Shown piece by piece: positions 1-5,874 of a DNA stretch of 8,700 nucleotides (positions are counted from its first letter, which is position 1; every line of letters starts with the position of its first letter). Location: the NCBI GenBank assembly GCA_025938035.1, contig JAICQE010000176.1, forward strand, positions 1 through 8,700, given 5' to 3'. The notes under the pieces are model-generated. The model was not told the DNA's origin. It saw only the letters and a list, made by a program, of their open reading frames with translations, and ran no database searches. The position numbers and the translations under genes are program-made. Origin of the DNA: Vicinamibacteria bacterium. GTDB lineage: Bacteria; Acidobacteriota; Vicinamibacteria; Vicinamibacterales; UBA2999.

Positions 1-2
1 AC

Positions 3-518
3 CTCCATCGCGGCTACTGGGCGGACGTCGGGACGATTGAGTCGTTCTACGAGGCGAACGTGATGCTCGGCAGTCGGAACGCGCCGTTCCGGTTCTGGGA
101 TCCGGAGCAGCCGATCTATACGCATCTGCGGCACCTGCCGACGTCGAGCGTGTTCGACAGCCACCTGACCGGCTCCATCGTCGGCGAGGGCTGCTCCCTC
201 AACCGCTGCCAGATCGCCGATTCCGTGGTGGGTGTTCGCGGCGTGATCGACGCCGGCGCGCGCATCGAGCGCTCGGTGCTGCTCGGCGCCGACTTTTACG
301 AGGACGGCGAGCCGCCCGGCGACCTGCCGGCGCTCGGCGTCGGCCGCGACGTCGTGCTCACTCGGGTGATCATCGACAAGAACGCGCGCATCGGCGATGG
401 CGCGCGCCTCGTCAACGAGCAGAACGTCGAGCACGCCGACGGGGATGGCTACTACATCCGCAGCGGCATCATCGTGGTGCCGAAGAACGGCGTGATTCGG
501 CCGGGAGTAGTAGTCTGA
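3..518 (+). CDS. glgC: Glucose-1-phosphate adenylyltransferase (ADP-glucose pyrophosphorylase), C-terminal part, 5' end outside window
   Basis: This is the last 171 residues of a protein that begins before the window; the family is usually about 400-430 residues. The enzyme makes ADP-glucose from ATP and glucose-1-phosphate, the committed step of bacterial glycogen synthesis in the cytoplasm. The fragment opens with a GYWADVGTIESFYEAN stretch, the typical junction between the nucleotidyltransferase domain and the left-handed beta-helix. The beta-helix follows, with hexapeptide-like turns (SIVGEGC, DSVVGVRGVID, SVLLGADFYE, VIIDKNARIGDGARLVNE) and the family's C-terminal YYIRSGIIVVPKNGVI signature. 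A GTG at 60 and ATG at 63 are internal codons, not starts, because the reading frame is open and family-like from base 3. The TGA stop (516-518) overlaps the first unit of a GAATTC heptamer repeat. It converges on the fusion gene 23 bp away. Other glg genes are not visible. Identification is firm; exact allosteric type cannot be told from this part. Confidence 0.95.
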   Translation, partial: LHRGYWADVGTIESFYEANVMLGSRNAPFRFWDPEQPIYTHLRHLPTSSVFDSHLTGSIVGEGCSLNRCQIADSVVGVRGVIDAGARIERSVLLGADFYEDGEPPGDLPALGVGRDVVLTRVIIDKNARIGDGARLVNEQNVEHADGDGYYIRSGIIVVPKNGVIRPGVVV

Positions 519-548
519 ATTCTGAATTCAGAATTCTGAATTCAGAAT
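517..548. repeat. Palindromic heptamer array, GAATTC(T/A) x4.5
   Basis: Four GAATTC hexamers start at 517, 524, 531 and 538, separated alternately by T and A, and the array ends in GAAT. Because the separators alternate, bases 519-548 form a perfect 30-bp palindrome. The array fills the whole 23-bp gap between two convergent genes and runs into both: it overlaps the glgC stop (516-518) and provides the TGA stop (complement of 542-544) plus the last two codons, Ser-Phe, of the minus-strand gene. It is a strikingly AT-rich island in GC-rich surroundings. With a 7-bp period, TGA occurs in all three forward frames (516, 523, 548). It could form a hairpin in RNA from either strand, but there is no T tract of intrinsic-terminator type. 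Function unknown. Confidence 0.95.
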
Positions 549-3001
549 GATCGTCCTCCCAGATTCGCGTCGATCCTCGCCCGGAGCTGCTGCAGCGTTT
601 CAGGCGAACCTTCGAACAGGTACTCGGGATACTTCGCCTCGCGCTTCATCGCCTGGTAGATGGCGTCGCTCTGATACAGGTTCAATCCAAGGCCGGCCAG
701 GAACTGCAGCTTCAGATTGCGATCGGTGTTGATCTGCGCGTCGCGCAGCCAGTTCTGCATGTCGCGCCGGCTGCCGCCATAGGTCGCAAACAGCTCGATC
801 GCTGAATTGATCCCGACCTGCCGCAGCGAGTCGGCGACGGCCGAATTGGCGGGATCGTCCAGACGCTTCTGGACCTCGTCCACGTTGATCTTGCCGCCGC
901 CAAGCTGTCCGAACAGCACGAGGTCGTACCCCTGGCCATTGATGGTGTTGGCGAACACCGCGCCGTCAGGGAACGCTTCGAGGAACGTCGCGATTTCGCT
1001 CTTCGCCGCGGCCTCGTTGCTCTCGTACAGCTGGACGAAGAGCGTGACCACCCCGCCCGGGTTCAGATGTCGCTTGACCACCTCGAAGAATTCGCGTGTA
1101 TAGAGCGTCGCCGCCCCTTTCACCCAGGGATCGAGCGGATCGGATGTAATCGCGTCGAACTTCTCGTCCGTTGTCAACAGGTAGTGGCGGGCGTCGTCCA
1201 GATGGATGTCGACCTTCGGGTTCCGCACCACGTCGAAGTTGTGCTCGGCGAAGTGCGTCGAGACGACGCGCGGCACCAGCGGCTCGATTTCGGCAATGGT
1301 CTGACGCTTGACCGCTGGATCAATCGACACGGCCCCCGCGGTGACGCCGGCGCCGCAGCCGATCACGAGGACGCGTGACGGCGTTTTCGGCACGAGCGTC
1401 GTGATGTGACCGAGCATCCGCTGCAGGCGCATGTCCTGCGGCTCGCTCGAGGCCTGCACCTTGCCGGCGTTGTGGTAATTGAGGACTCCGTTTGGCGTAC
1501 GGCTGACCGCGACAGATGCCGTGATTCCCTCGTCGACGTATACGATCTCGTTCTGGCCAACCCAGGTCGCGGCATAGCGCCCATACGCGACGAGGATGCC
1601 TGGCAGCGGCGGAACGGCGCGCGCCAGCAGCCCCGCAACCAGCGCCACGCCGATGACGACCACCGGCGTGGACGCAAGCGGCTTGCGTGCCTCTCCTTCG
1701 CCCGGCATCAGCATCAGCAGTCCGGACAACGCAGCCAGTCCAATCAGCACCTGCTGCGTCATCTGCGTGCCGATCGTGGCAACCAGAACGAGGCCGGTGA
1801 CGAGCGAACCGACGATGGCGCCAAGCGTGTTCGCCGCGTAGACGCCGCCGACGAGCCGGCCGGGGTCCTGGCCCGGCGCCGCGACCGAGGCCAGTGCGAG
1901 CGGGAAACTCATGCCCCACAGAATCGCGCCTGGCAGCATCACCCATATCGCGCGCACCAGGTCGAGCTGCACGTTGTAGATCGGCGACGTCGAAATGGAC
2001 GGGTTGATTGGCCAGAACGGAAGCGAGCCGCTCGTCTGATAGGCGGCCCAGGCCAGCGTTGCGCAGAGTCCGACCTGCGTCCAGCCGAGCGCGATGCGCG
2101 TGTTGCGGCCGCCACGCGCCACCGCCGCCCCCAGACTGCTGCCAATACCGAGGCCAACGAGGAAGACGGCCAGAATGAGCGAGAACGTGTAGGTCGTGGC
2201 GCCGAAGATCAGCGAGAGCATACGGGTCCACACGACCTGGGCGCCAAGCGCGGTCAGCCCGGACAAGCCGATCGCGATATAGACGAGACGCGCGCCGGGA
2301 ACCGTCGCAACCGATTCCGACGCGGATGCCGAGACGCCGACGGCCGACTCGGTTCGCCTGGCAATCAGGAGCGCGAGTCCGGCGACGATGACGTTCAACG
2401 CCACCGCCACGAATGTCGTCGTCCACATATCGAAGACGCGCAGCAGGTAGTACCCCGCCAGCAGGCTGCCGATCACCGCGCCTGCCAGATTGCCGCCGTA
2501 GAAGTAGCCAAGCCACGCCACGCCGCTGGGCGTGGCCTCGACCCATCGGGCAATCGCCGGAAGCGTCGCCCCCATCAGCAGCGTCGGCGGAATCAGGAAC
2601 AACGCCGCGACGATGGCGCGGAGGAACAGATTCGCCTGACCGGTGCCCGCAACCCGCGTGTACAGGTCGCCGACGACCGGCACCAGGAACAGCACGATCA
2701 ATCCGCAGAGACCGATCCCGAGCTCCAGGTATGCATAGACGCGCAGCGGATGCTGACTTGGATCAATGTACCTGGGAAGCAACAGGCTGCCCAGGCACAT
2801 CCCGCCCATGAAAATTCCGAGGAGCACGCCGAGTGAAACCGCCGATGAACCGATCGACAGTTGCAGAAGCTGGAACCAGACGACTTCGTAAATAAGTGCG
2901 GCGCAGCCCGATCCGATGAAAAGGAGGAGAAGCGCCGGCAGCCAGCGTTGTGCGACAGAGGGACCGGCGGCGGGCGCGGAGGCTTGGTCAAGGTTCGTCA
3001 T
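542..3001 (-). CDS. Fused membrane-transporter-like / spermidine synthase-like protein
   Basis: An 819-residue protein of the fused MFS/spermidine-synthase type. Residues about 20-465 are very hydrophobic, with roughly 12-13 membrane segments, and consist of two copies of one unit: residues 31-72 align without gaps to 247-288 (SG..AL...VVW ... F..G...GS), P138 to P148 to 357-367, and N171-G183 to N391-G403. A soluble cytoplasmic-type domain follows with the Rossmann-like fold of polyamine synthases: glycine motif IGCGAG (547-552), acidic residue of the SAM-binding loop in EIEP (571-574), DDAR (602-605) and the active-site-like SDPLDPW (620-626) followed by LYTREFF. In true spermidine synthases the aminopropyl donor is decarboxylated SAM; whether this fusion makes polyamines is unproven. 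A poorly characterised C-terminal tail of about 120 residues completes it. ATG start at 3001 has no visible Shine-Dalgarno sequence, but TATGAT lies 8 nt upstream. No speD-like or arginine decarboxylase gene is nearby. Confidence 0.85.
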   Translation of the reverse strand: MTNLDQASAPAAGPSVAQRWLPALLLLFIGSGCAALIYEVVWFQLLQLSIGSSAVSLGVLLGIFMGGMCLGSLLLPRYIDPSQHPLRVYAYLELGIGLCGLIVLFLVPVVGDLYTRVAGTGQANLFLRAIVAALFLIPPTLLMGATLPAIARWVEATPSGVAWLGYFYGGNLAGAVIGSLLAGYYLLRVFDMWTTTFVAVALNVIVAGLALLIARRTESAVGVSASASESVATVPGARLVYIAIGLSGLTALGAQVVWTRMLSLIFGATTYTFSLILAVFLVGLGIGSSLGAAVARGGRNTRIALGWTQVGLCATLAWAAYQTSGSLPFWPINPSISTSPIYNVQLDLVRAIWVMLPGAILWGMSFPLALASVAAPGQDPGRLVGGVYAANTLGAIVGSLVTGLVLVATIGTQMTQQVLIGLAALSGLLMLMPGEGEARKPLASTPVVVIGVALVAGLLARAVPPLPGILVAYGRYAATWVGQNEIVYVDEGITASVAVSRTPNGVLNYHNAGKVQASSEPQDMRLQRMLGHITTLVPKTPSRVLVIGCGAGVTAGAVSIDPAVKRQTIAEIEPLVPRVVSTHFAEHNFDVVRNPKVDIHLDDARHYLLTTDEKFDAITSDPLDPWVKGAATLYTREFFEVVKRHLNPGGVVTLFVQLYESNEAAAKSEIATFLEAFPDGAVFANTINGQGYDLVLFGQLGGGKINVDEVQKRLDDPANSAVADSLRQVGINSAIELFATYGGSRRDMQNWLRDAQINTDRNLKLQFLAGLGLNLYQSDAIYQAMKREAKYPEYLFEGSPETLQQLRARIDANLGGRSF

Positions 3002-3009
3002 CGCCCGTC

Positions 3010-3015
3010 ATCATA
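3010..3015 (-). promoter_or_regulatory. Possible -10 element (TATGAT) for the fusion gene
   Basis: Read on the minus strand this hexamer matches TATAAT in five of six positions and ends 8 nt before the ATG of the fusion gene. No convincing -35 hexamer is seen at the usual spacing. If used, transcription would start within a few bases of the start codon, giving a leaderless or nearly leaderless mRNA. Inference only. Confidence 0.35.
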
Positions 3016-3041
3016 GCTGAGGCAGGGCGGTCAGCCTCAGC
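3016..3041. promoter_or_regulatory. Inverted repeat in divergent spacer, candidate operator
   Basis: GCTGAGGC (3016-3023) and GCCTCAGC (3034-3041) are exact reverse complements separated by 10 bp, so the half-site centres are 18 bp apart, close to two helical turns. It sits between the divergently read fusion gene and the receiver gene, directly upstream of the -10-like hexamer of the first. That position would suit a dimeric DNA-binding regulator controlling one or both genes. A chance repeat or an RNA hairpin cannot be excluded; no regulator is recognised. Confidence 0.4.
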
Positions 3042-3055
3042 GGGAAACCGCATGG

Positions 3056-3061
3056 GATAAT
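3056..3061 (+). promoter_or_regulatory. Possible -10 element (GATAAT) for the receiver gene
   Basis: Five of six positions match TATAAT and the hexamer ends 5 nt before the ATG at 3067, where no Shine-Dalgarno sequence is present. No -35 hexamer is obvious. Together these suggest a leaderless transcript, as for the divergent neighbour. Inference only. Confidence 0.35.
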
Positions 3062-3066
3062 TCGCG

Positions 3067-3489
3067 ATGGTGACCGAGACCCCCGGGATGACGGAGCGGC
3101 GCGAGCGGCCGCTGGTGCTGCTGGTCGAGGATCAGTCGGACCTGCGGCGGCTGTACGCCGAGCAATTGAGCATCTCCGGCTTCGAGGTCATCGAAGCCGA
3201 GGACGGCGCGCAGGCAATCGCTCACACCACCGGCCGCTCACCTGACGTGGTGTTGATGGACCTGAGCTTGCCCGGCATCGACGGCTGGGAGGCCACGCGC
3301 CGGCTCAAGAGTGACGATCGGACATCGCACATTCCGGTCGTCGCCCTGACCGCGCATGACGGCGCCCCGGAACTGGAGCGGGCGACACTTGCCGGCTGCG
3401 ACTGGTTCGTGCCCAAGCCATGTCCTCCCGATGCGCTCATCGTGGAAGTGCGGCGCGTGCTCTCGGGTTTGCAGCACGGATCCGGCTGA
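3067..3489 (+). CDS. Single-domain response regulator receiver (CheY-like)
   Basis: A 140-residue protein that is almost entirely one receiver domain (residues about 16-134). The phosphorylation machinery is complete: acidic pair E21-D22, phosphoacceptor D65 in VVLMDLSLPG, the switch threonine T95 in ALTAH, and the conserved K117-P118 pair. No output domain follows, so it would act by protein contact, for instance as a CheY-like messenger, a phosphorelay intermediate or a partner of a histidine kinase encoded elsewhere. No kinase gene is seen in the window. ATG 3067 is taken as the start; an ATG seven codons downstream (3088) would also leave the domain intact. The C-terminal Ser-Gly codons and TGA stop are provided by the first arm and loop of a hairpin repeat. 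It converges on the lipid kinase 39 bp away. A functional link to SixA, a phosphohistidine phosphatase encoded 1 kb away, is conceivable but unsupported beyond proximity. Confidence 0.9.
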   Translation: MVTETPGMTERRERPLVLLVEDQSDLRRLYAEQLSISGFEVIEAEDGAQAIAHTTGRSPDVVLMDLSLPGIDGWEATRRLKSDDRTSHIPVVALTAHDGAPELERATLAGCDWFVPKPCPPDALIVEVRRVLSGLQHGSG

Positions 3490-3522
3490 AGCCGGACTAC
3501 GAGACATCCGGCTAACGCCGGA
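3481..3522. repeat. Twin TCCGGC/GCCGGA hairpins between convergent genes
   Basis: Two near-identical units, 26 bp apart, each a perfect 6-bp stem with a 4-nt loop: TCCGGC-TGAA-GCCGGA (3481-3496) and TCCGGC-TAAC-GCCGGA (3507-3522), each followed by CT. They occupy most of the 39-bp gap between convergent genes, and the first overlaps the receiver's coding end, its loop carrying the TGA stop. Only CTTTA follows the second stem, so it is not a textbook intrinsic terminator; it may still end or stabilise transcripts from both sides. The look is that of a REP-like dispersed element, which needs genome-wide counting to confirm. Confidence 0.85.
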
Positions 3523-3528
3523 CTTTAC

Positions 3529-4425
3529 CTAAGGCGGCACGCGCACGCGCAGGGCGCGCGGCCGGATGCGGATGTGGATCGAAGTGCCGCCGACGCACGG
3601 TTCGCCGTCGGCGTGGTAGATCATCCGATCCGGTGACGTGATCACCACGTCGTGAGCCGGAATCATCGTGATGCCGGGCACACGTGCGATGCGTCCGGAA
3701 AAGAGCTTCGGCATCTGCGTCAGCGCGCGCACGGCTGATCGCTCCCCCACCACGATCACATCCAGCCTGCCGTCGTCTATCCGTGCATCGGGTGCGATCA
3801 CGGCGCCGTTCCCATACTGGCGACCGTTGGCGGCGGCAACGATCAGCGCGCGGTGTTCGGTGGCAATGCCGTCCGCCACGATCCGGTACTGACCGGCCTG
3901 GAAGGACCAGAGCTGCTGCGTGGCGATTTCGATATAGCGGGAAAAACCGCGGCGCTCGAGCCCGGTGAGCGCGAATTCGTGCGCCACGCGTGCGTCCAGA
4001 CCGACCCCGGCGACGTTGAAGAACAGCCGTCCTTCGATCTCTCCGGCATCGATCACCCGTTCGGACGCCGCAAACGCGGTCGTAAACGCCTGCGCGACGT
4101 TGAGCGGAATCCTCAACTCGCGCGCAAGGCCGTTCCCTGACCCACTTGGGATGACTCCGAACGGCACGTCGCGGAACGCCAGTTCCGACGCGACCTCGTT
4201 GATCGTGCCGTCGCCGCCCCATGCGATCACCAGCGACGCACCCGCGTCGAGCGCCTCGCGCGTCAGCACGGCGCCGTGTCCCGGCCGCTCCGTCGCGAGG
4301 ACGCGGCCATCGGCGCCGCGTGCCGCGAGCGCGGCCTCCGCCGCCGCGATCCGGCGCCTGGCGAGCTCCGGCCGGCCGCCTGTTCCTGAAATGGGATTGA
4401 CGATGACAGCGACGCGCTCGCCCAC
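3529..4425 (-). CDS. Diacylglycerol kinase catalytic-domain lipid kinase (DagK/YegS/LCB5 family)
   Basis: A 298-residue ATP-dependent lipid kinase, the normal length for the bacterial DgkB/YegS group. Signatures in order: NPISGTGG (10-17), the nucleotide-binding GGDGTINEV (70-78), GVIPSGSGNGLAREL (90-104, the counterpart of the GTGNDFAR motif), FFNVAGVGLDA in the middle, and the late DGE motif (273-275). Known members phosphorylate diacylglycerol, sphingosine-type bases or phosphatidylglycerol; the substrate here cannot be read from sequence. It is a soluble or peripheral membrane enzyme with no membrane segments. Start is GTG, chosen because the family's first beta-strand begins at residue 4 and stops in the upstream repeat prevent extension. 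It lies 36 bp behind sixA on the same strand, likely in one operon, but the gap consists of a heptamer repeat and offers no ribosome binding site. Stop is TAG. Identification is firm, substrate open. Confidence 0.9.
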   Translation of the reverse strand: MGERVAVIVNPISGTGGRPELARRRIAAAEAALAARGADGRVLATERPGHGAVLTREALDAGASLVIAWGGDGTINEVASELAFRDVPFGVIPSGSGNGLARELRIPLNVAQAFTTAFAASERVIDAGEIEGRLFFNVAGVGLDARVAHEFALTGLERRGFSRYIEIATQQLWSFQAGQYRIVADGIATEHRALIVAAANGRQYGNGAVIAPDARIDDGRLDVIVVGERSAVRALTQMPKLFSGRIARVPGITMIPAHDVVITSPDRMIYHADGEPCVGGTSIHIRIRPRALRVRVPP

Positions 4426-4460
4426 TACGAACTACCAACTATCCAACTACCAACTAGCAA
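4425..4460. repeat. Heptamer array (CTACCAA consensus) filling the sixA-lipid kinase gap
   Basis: Five units: CTACGAA (4425-4431), CTACCAA (4432-4438), CTATCCAA with one extra base (4439-4446), CTACCAA (4447-4453), CTAGCAA (4454-4460). The array covers 35 of the 36 intergenic bases and reaches the first base of the GTG start codon of the lipid kinase; one base separates it from the sixA stop. On the coding (minus) strand it reads as repeated TTGGTAG, placing TAG in more than one frame. Copy-number slippage here would change spacing between two probable operon partners. No ribosome binding site or hairpin is evident inside it. Confidence 0.9.
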
Positions 4461-4461
4461 G

Positions 4462-4968
4462 TCAGCGCTTCACCTGGCGCAGCACGTTCGGCGGCAGGAA
4501 CCAGGTGAGCGAGGCGGCGCGCTTCGAGGTCAGGCTGCCGAGATCGATGCGGCAGATGCCGCCCTTCTTGAAGGCGAGCGCACGGCCGGCGCCGATGAGA
4601 TGCGCCGCCAGTTCGCCGAGATCCGGCTCGTGGCCAACGAGCGCGATGCGCCTTCGCTTCGCGACGCGGGCCAGCTGCGTCATCACCGACGCGGACGTAT
4701 GGCCCGGCGAGAGCGCATCGAGCACCTTGATCGGCGGCTTGCCGTCCAGGCCGGCGGCGAGGATCTCCGCCGTCTGCCGCGCGCGCACGAGAGGGCTGGT
4801 GAAGATTTCGTCCACGGCGACGTCGAGGCGCCGCAGGCCCTTGACCGCGTCCTTGAAGCGGTTCATGCCCCGCTCGGTGAGGGGGCGTTTGGTATCGTCG
4901 GGCCACTCGCTGCCGCGCTCGGCGGCGATCGCATGGCGAACGAGGTATAGCTCTGTAGGAGTCGACAT
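4462..4968 (-). CDS. sixA: SixA-type phosphohistidine phosphatase (histidine phosphatase superfamily)
   Basis: A 168-residue protein, about the size of E. coli SixA (161). The catalytic R11-H12 lies in LYLVRHA; further superfamily marks are the RPLTERG segment (28-34), SPLVRARQTAEIL (58-70) and the second catalytic histidine H113 in LVGHEPDL. SixA removes phosphate from phosphohistidine on Hpt domains (ArcB) and, in E. coli, on the nitrogen phosphotransferase protein NPr; it acts in the cytoplasm. Start ATG lies 6 nt behind the CHAD stop, so the two are probably translationally coupled; no Shine-Dalgarno sequence is visible. It is followed by the lipid kinase after a 36-bp repeat. The CHAD/SixA/Ppx neighbourhood points to polyphosphate or phosphohistidine metabolism instead of a two-component role alone. 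Other histidine phosphatase activities are possible, but length and motifs favour SixA. Confidence 0.88.
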   Translation of the reverse strand: MSTPTELYLVRHAIAAERGSEWPDDTKRPLTERGMNRFKDAVKGLRRLDVAVDEIFTSPLVRARQTAEILAAGLDGKPPIKVLDALSPGHTSASVMTQLARVAKRRRIALVGHEPDLGELAAHLIGAGRALAFKKGGICRIDLGSLTSKRAASLTWFLPPNVLRQVKR

Positions 4969-4974
4969 CGTTGT

Positions 4975-5874
4975 TCAGGCCGCCCGCGTGCGGCGGCGCG
5001 GCCCACGGACATCGGAAGCGTAATCGCAAATCGCCAGGAGCGGTGCACGCGCCGCGATGTAACGTCCGTGCAACCGCCGACACTCGGTTTCGAGACGCCG
5101 CACAAGCAGATCCATGTCGGCCGAGACGCGGAGCGTCGGCGCATTGGGTGATCCCTGGATGGCGCGCGTCCGGGCGATGAGGACTTCGAGATCGTGAATG
5201 CGCCCGAGGAGATCCTGAGCCCGCTTCAGCGTCATAATGCGAACCGTGGCGCGAGACCTGCTCAATTCGCGGACGATCTCCATCGCGTACCGCAGTTTCT
5301 TGACCGCAATCCGAACCTCGTGCAGCCGATCCGGAAGATAGATTGCCGCGGCGTTTTCGATGCTGGCACGCAACCGTTCGGCCCGCCGCGCGGCGCGCGC
5401 GCGCGCGGCGGCCAGCAGCTTCGGGTCCGCCAGGCGCGGGCGGACCGCCAGGTCGTCGTGCTTTTTCGCGTGGGCGAGGAGCCTCTCGGTCAATTTGTCG
5501 AGGCGGCAGCGGTCGATCGTACGCCCCATGTCGCGGTGCATCCGCGCCCGTTCCTGCCGGATGACCTGCTGCAACGACTGAACGCCCGAACGTGGAACGT
5601 CCTGCGCGCGAGCCAGTTCCTCCAGCGTCAGCAGCGCCACGTCGAGCTCGCGGACGGGGCCAAGCGCTCGCGTCAGGCGGCGCACCGCACGGGCGAGCTT
5701 CCGGCCGGCAGAGCCTCGGGCCACCAGCGGAAGCGCTTCCCGCAGGCGCCGAGTGGCAACGCGTGCCTGATGAATGGCCGAAACGTCGCCCGTACGGGCG
5801 GCGGGCAGCGAGCGCGACAGAGCGCCAAGCCTCTGCCGGATCAGCAACTCTGAACGCCCAGCCGTGACAGCCAT
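4975..5874 (-). CDS. CHAD domain protein (polyphosphate-binding helical domain)
   Basis: A 299-residue, strongly basic, all-helical protein that is a stand-alone CHAD domain. The two pseudo-symmetric halves are clear: IHQARVATRRLREAL (H35 and following) and LHEVRIAVKKLRYAMEIV (H185 and following), 150 residues apart, each followed by an LG-x-x-x-(D/E)-L-(D/E)-V segment (71-79 and about 223-231). CHAD domains bind polyphosphate through conserved histidines and lysine/arginines, and several localise to polyphosphate granules. Here there is no fused CYTH triphosphatase domain, a common partner. ATG start has no clean Shine-Dalgarno sequence; a TATAGT hexamer lies 11 nt upstream. The gene is divergent from ppx/gppA across 42 bp and heads an apparent CHAD-sixA-lipid kinase operon. 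Arg/Ala-rich residues about 158-169 are encoded by a pure GC tract able to form a hairpin. Domain assignment is firm; the cellular role is inferred. Confidence 0.92.
   Translation of the reverse strand: MAVTAGRSELLIRQRLGALSRSLPAARTGDVSAIHQARVATRRLREALPLVARGSAGRKLARAVRRLTRALGPVRELDVALLTLEELARAQDVPRSGVQSLQQVIRQERARMHRDMGRTIDRCRLDKLTERLLAHAKKHDDLAVRPRLADPKLLAAARARAARRAERLRASIENAAAIYLPDRLHEVRIAVKKLRYAMEIVRELSRSRATVRIMTLKRAQDLLGRIHDLEVLIARTRAIQGSPNAPTLRVSADMDLLVRRLETECRRLHGRYIAARAPLLAICDYASDVRGPRRRTRAA
5383..5411. repeat. GC-only inverted repeat inside the CHAD gene
   Basis: Arms CCGCCGCGCG (5383-5392) and CGCGCGGCGG (5402-5411) are exact reverse complements around a 9-nt GCGCGCGCG loop, all within coding sequence for an Arg/Ala-rich helix. 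The core (5393-5406) is seven GC dinucleotides, a run of alternating purine and pyrimidine. It may simply reflect GC-rich Arg and Ala codons, though a stem this strong could affect translation or form Z-DNA. Confidence 0.6.

Noticed and set aside
60..518. A complete small gene starting at GTG 60
   Set aside because: The same frame is open upstream to base 3 and encodes family-conserved GlgC residues, so this is an internal codon of a truncated gene.
1406..2836. Long open frame of about 476 codons on the + strand
   Set aside because: It lies wholly opposite the fusion gene, its translation is Arg/Gln/His-rich without any family motif, and it results from GC-rich codon bias on the other strand.
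3507..3527. Intrinsic terminator after the receiver gene
   Set aside because: The stem is good but only three T residues follow, so I call it a repeat hairpin and leave terminator activity open.
3512..4438. Alternative minus-strand frame of 308 codons overlapping the lipid kinase
   Set aside because: Arg-rich translation without motifs; the 298-residue frame holds all the diacylglycerol kinase signatures.
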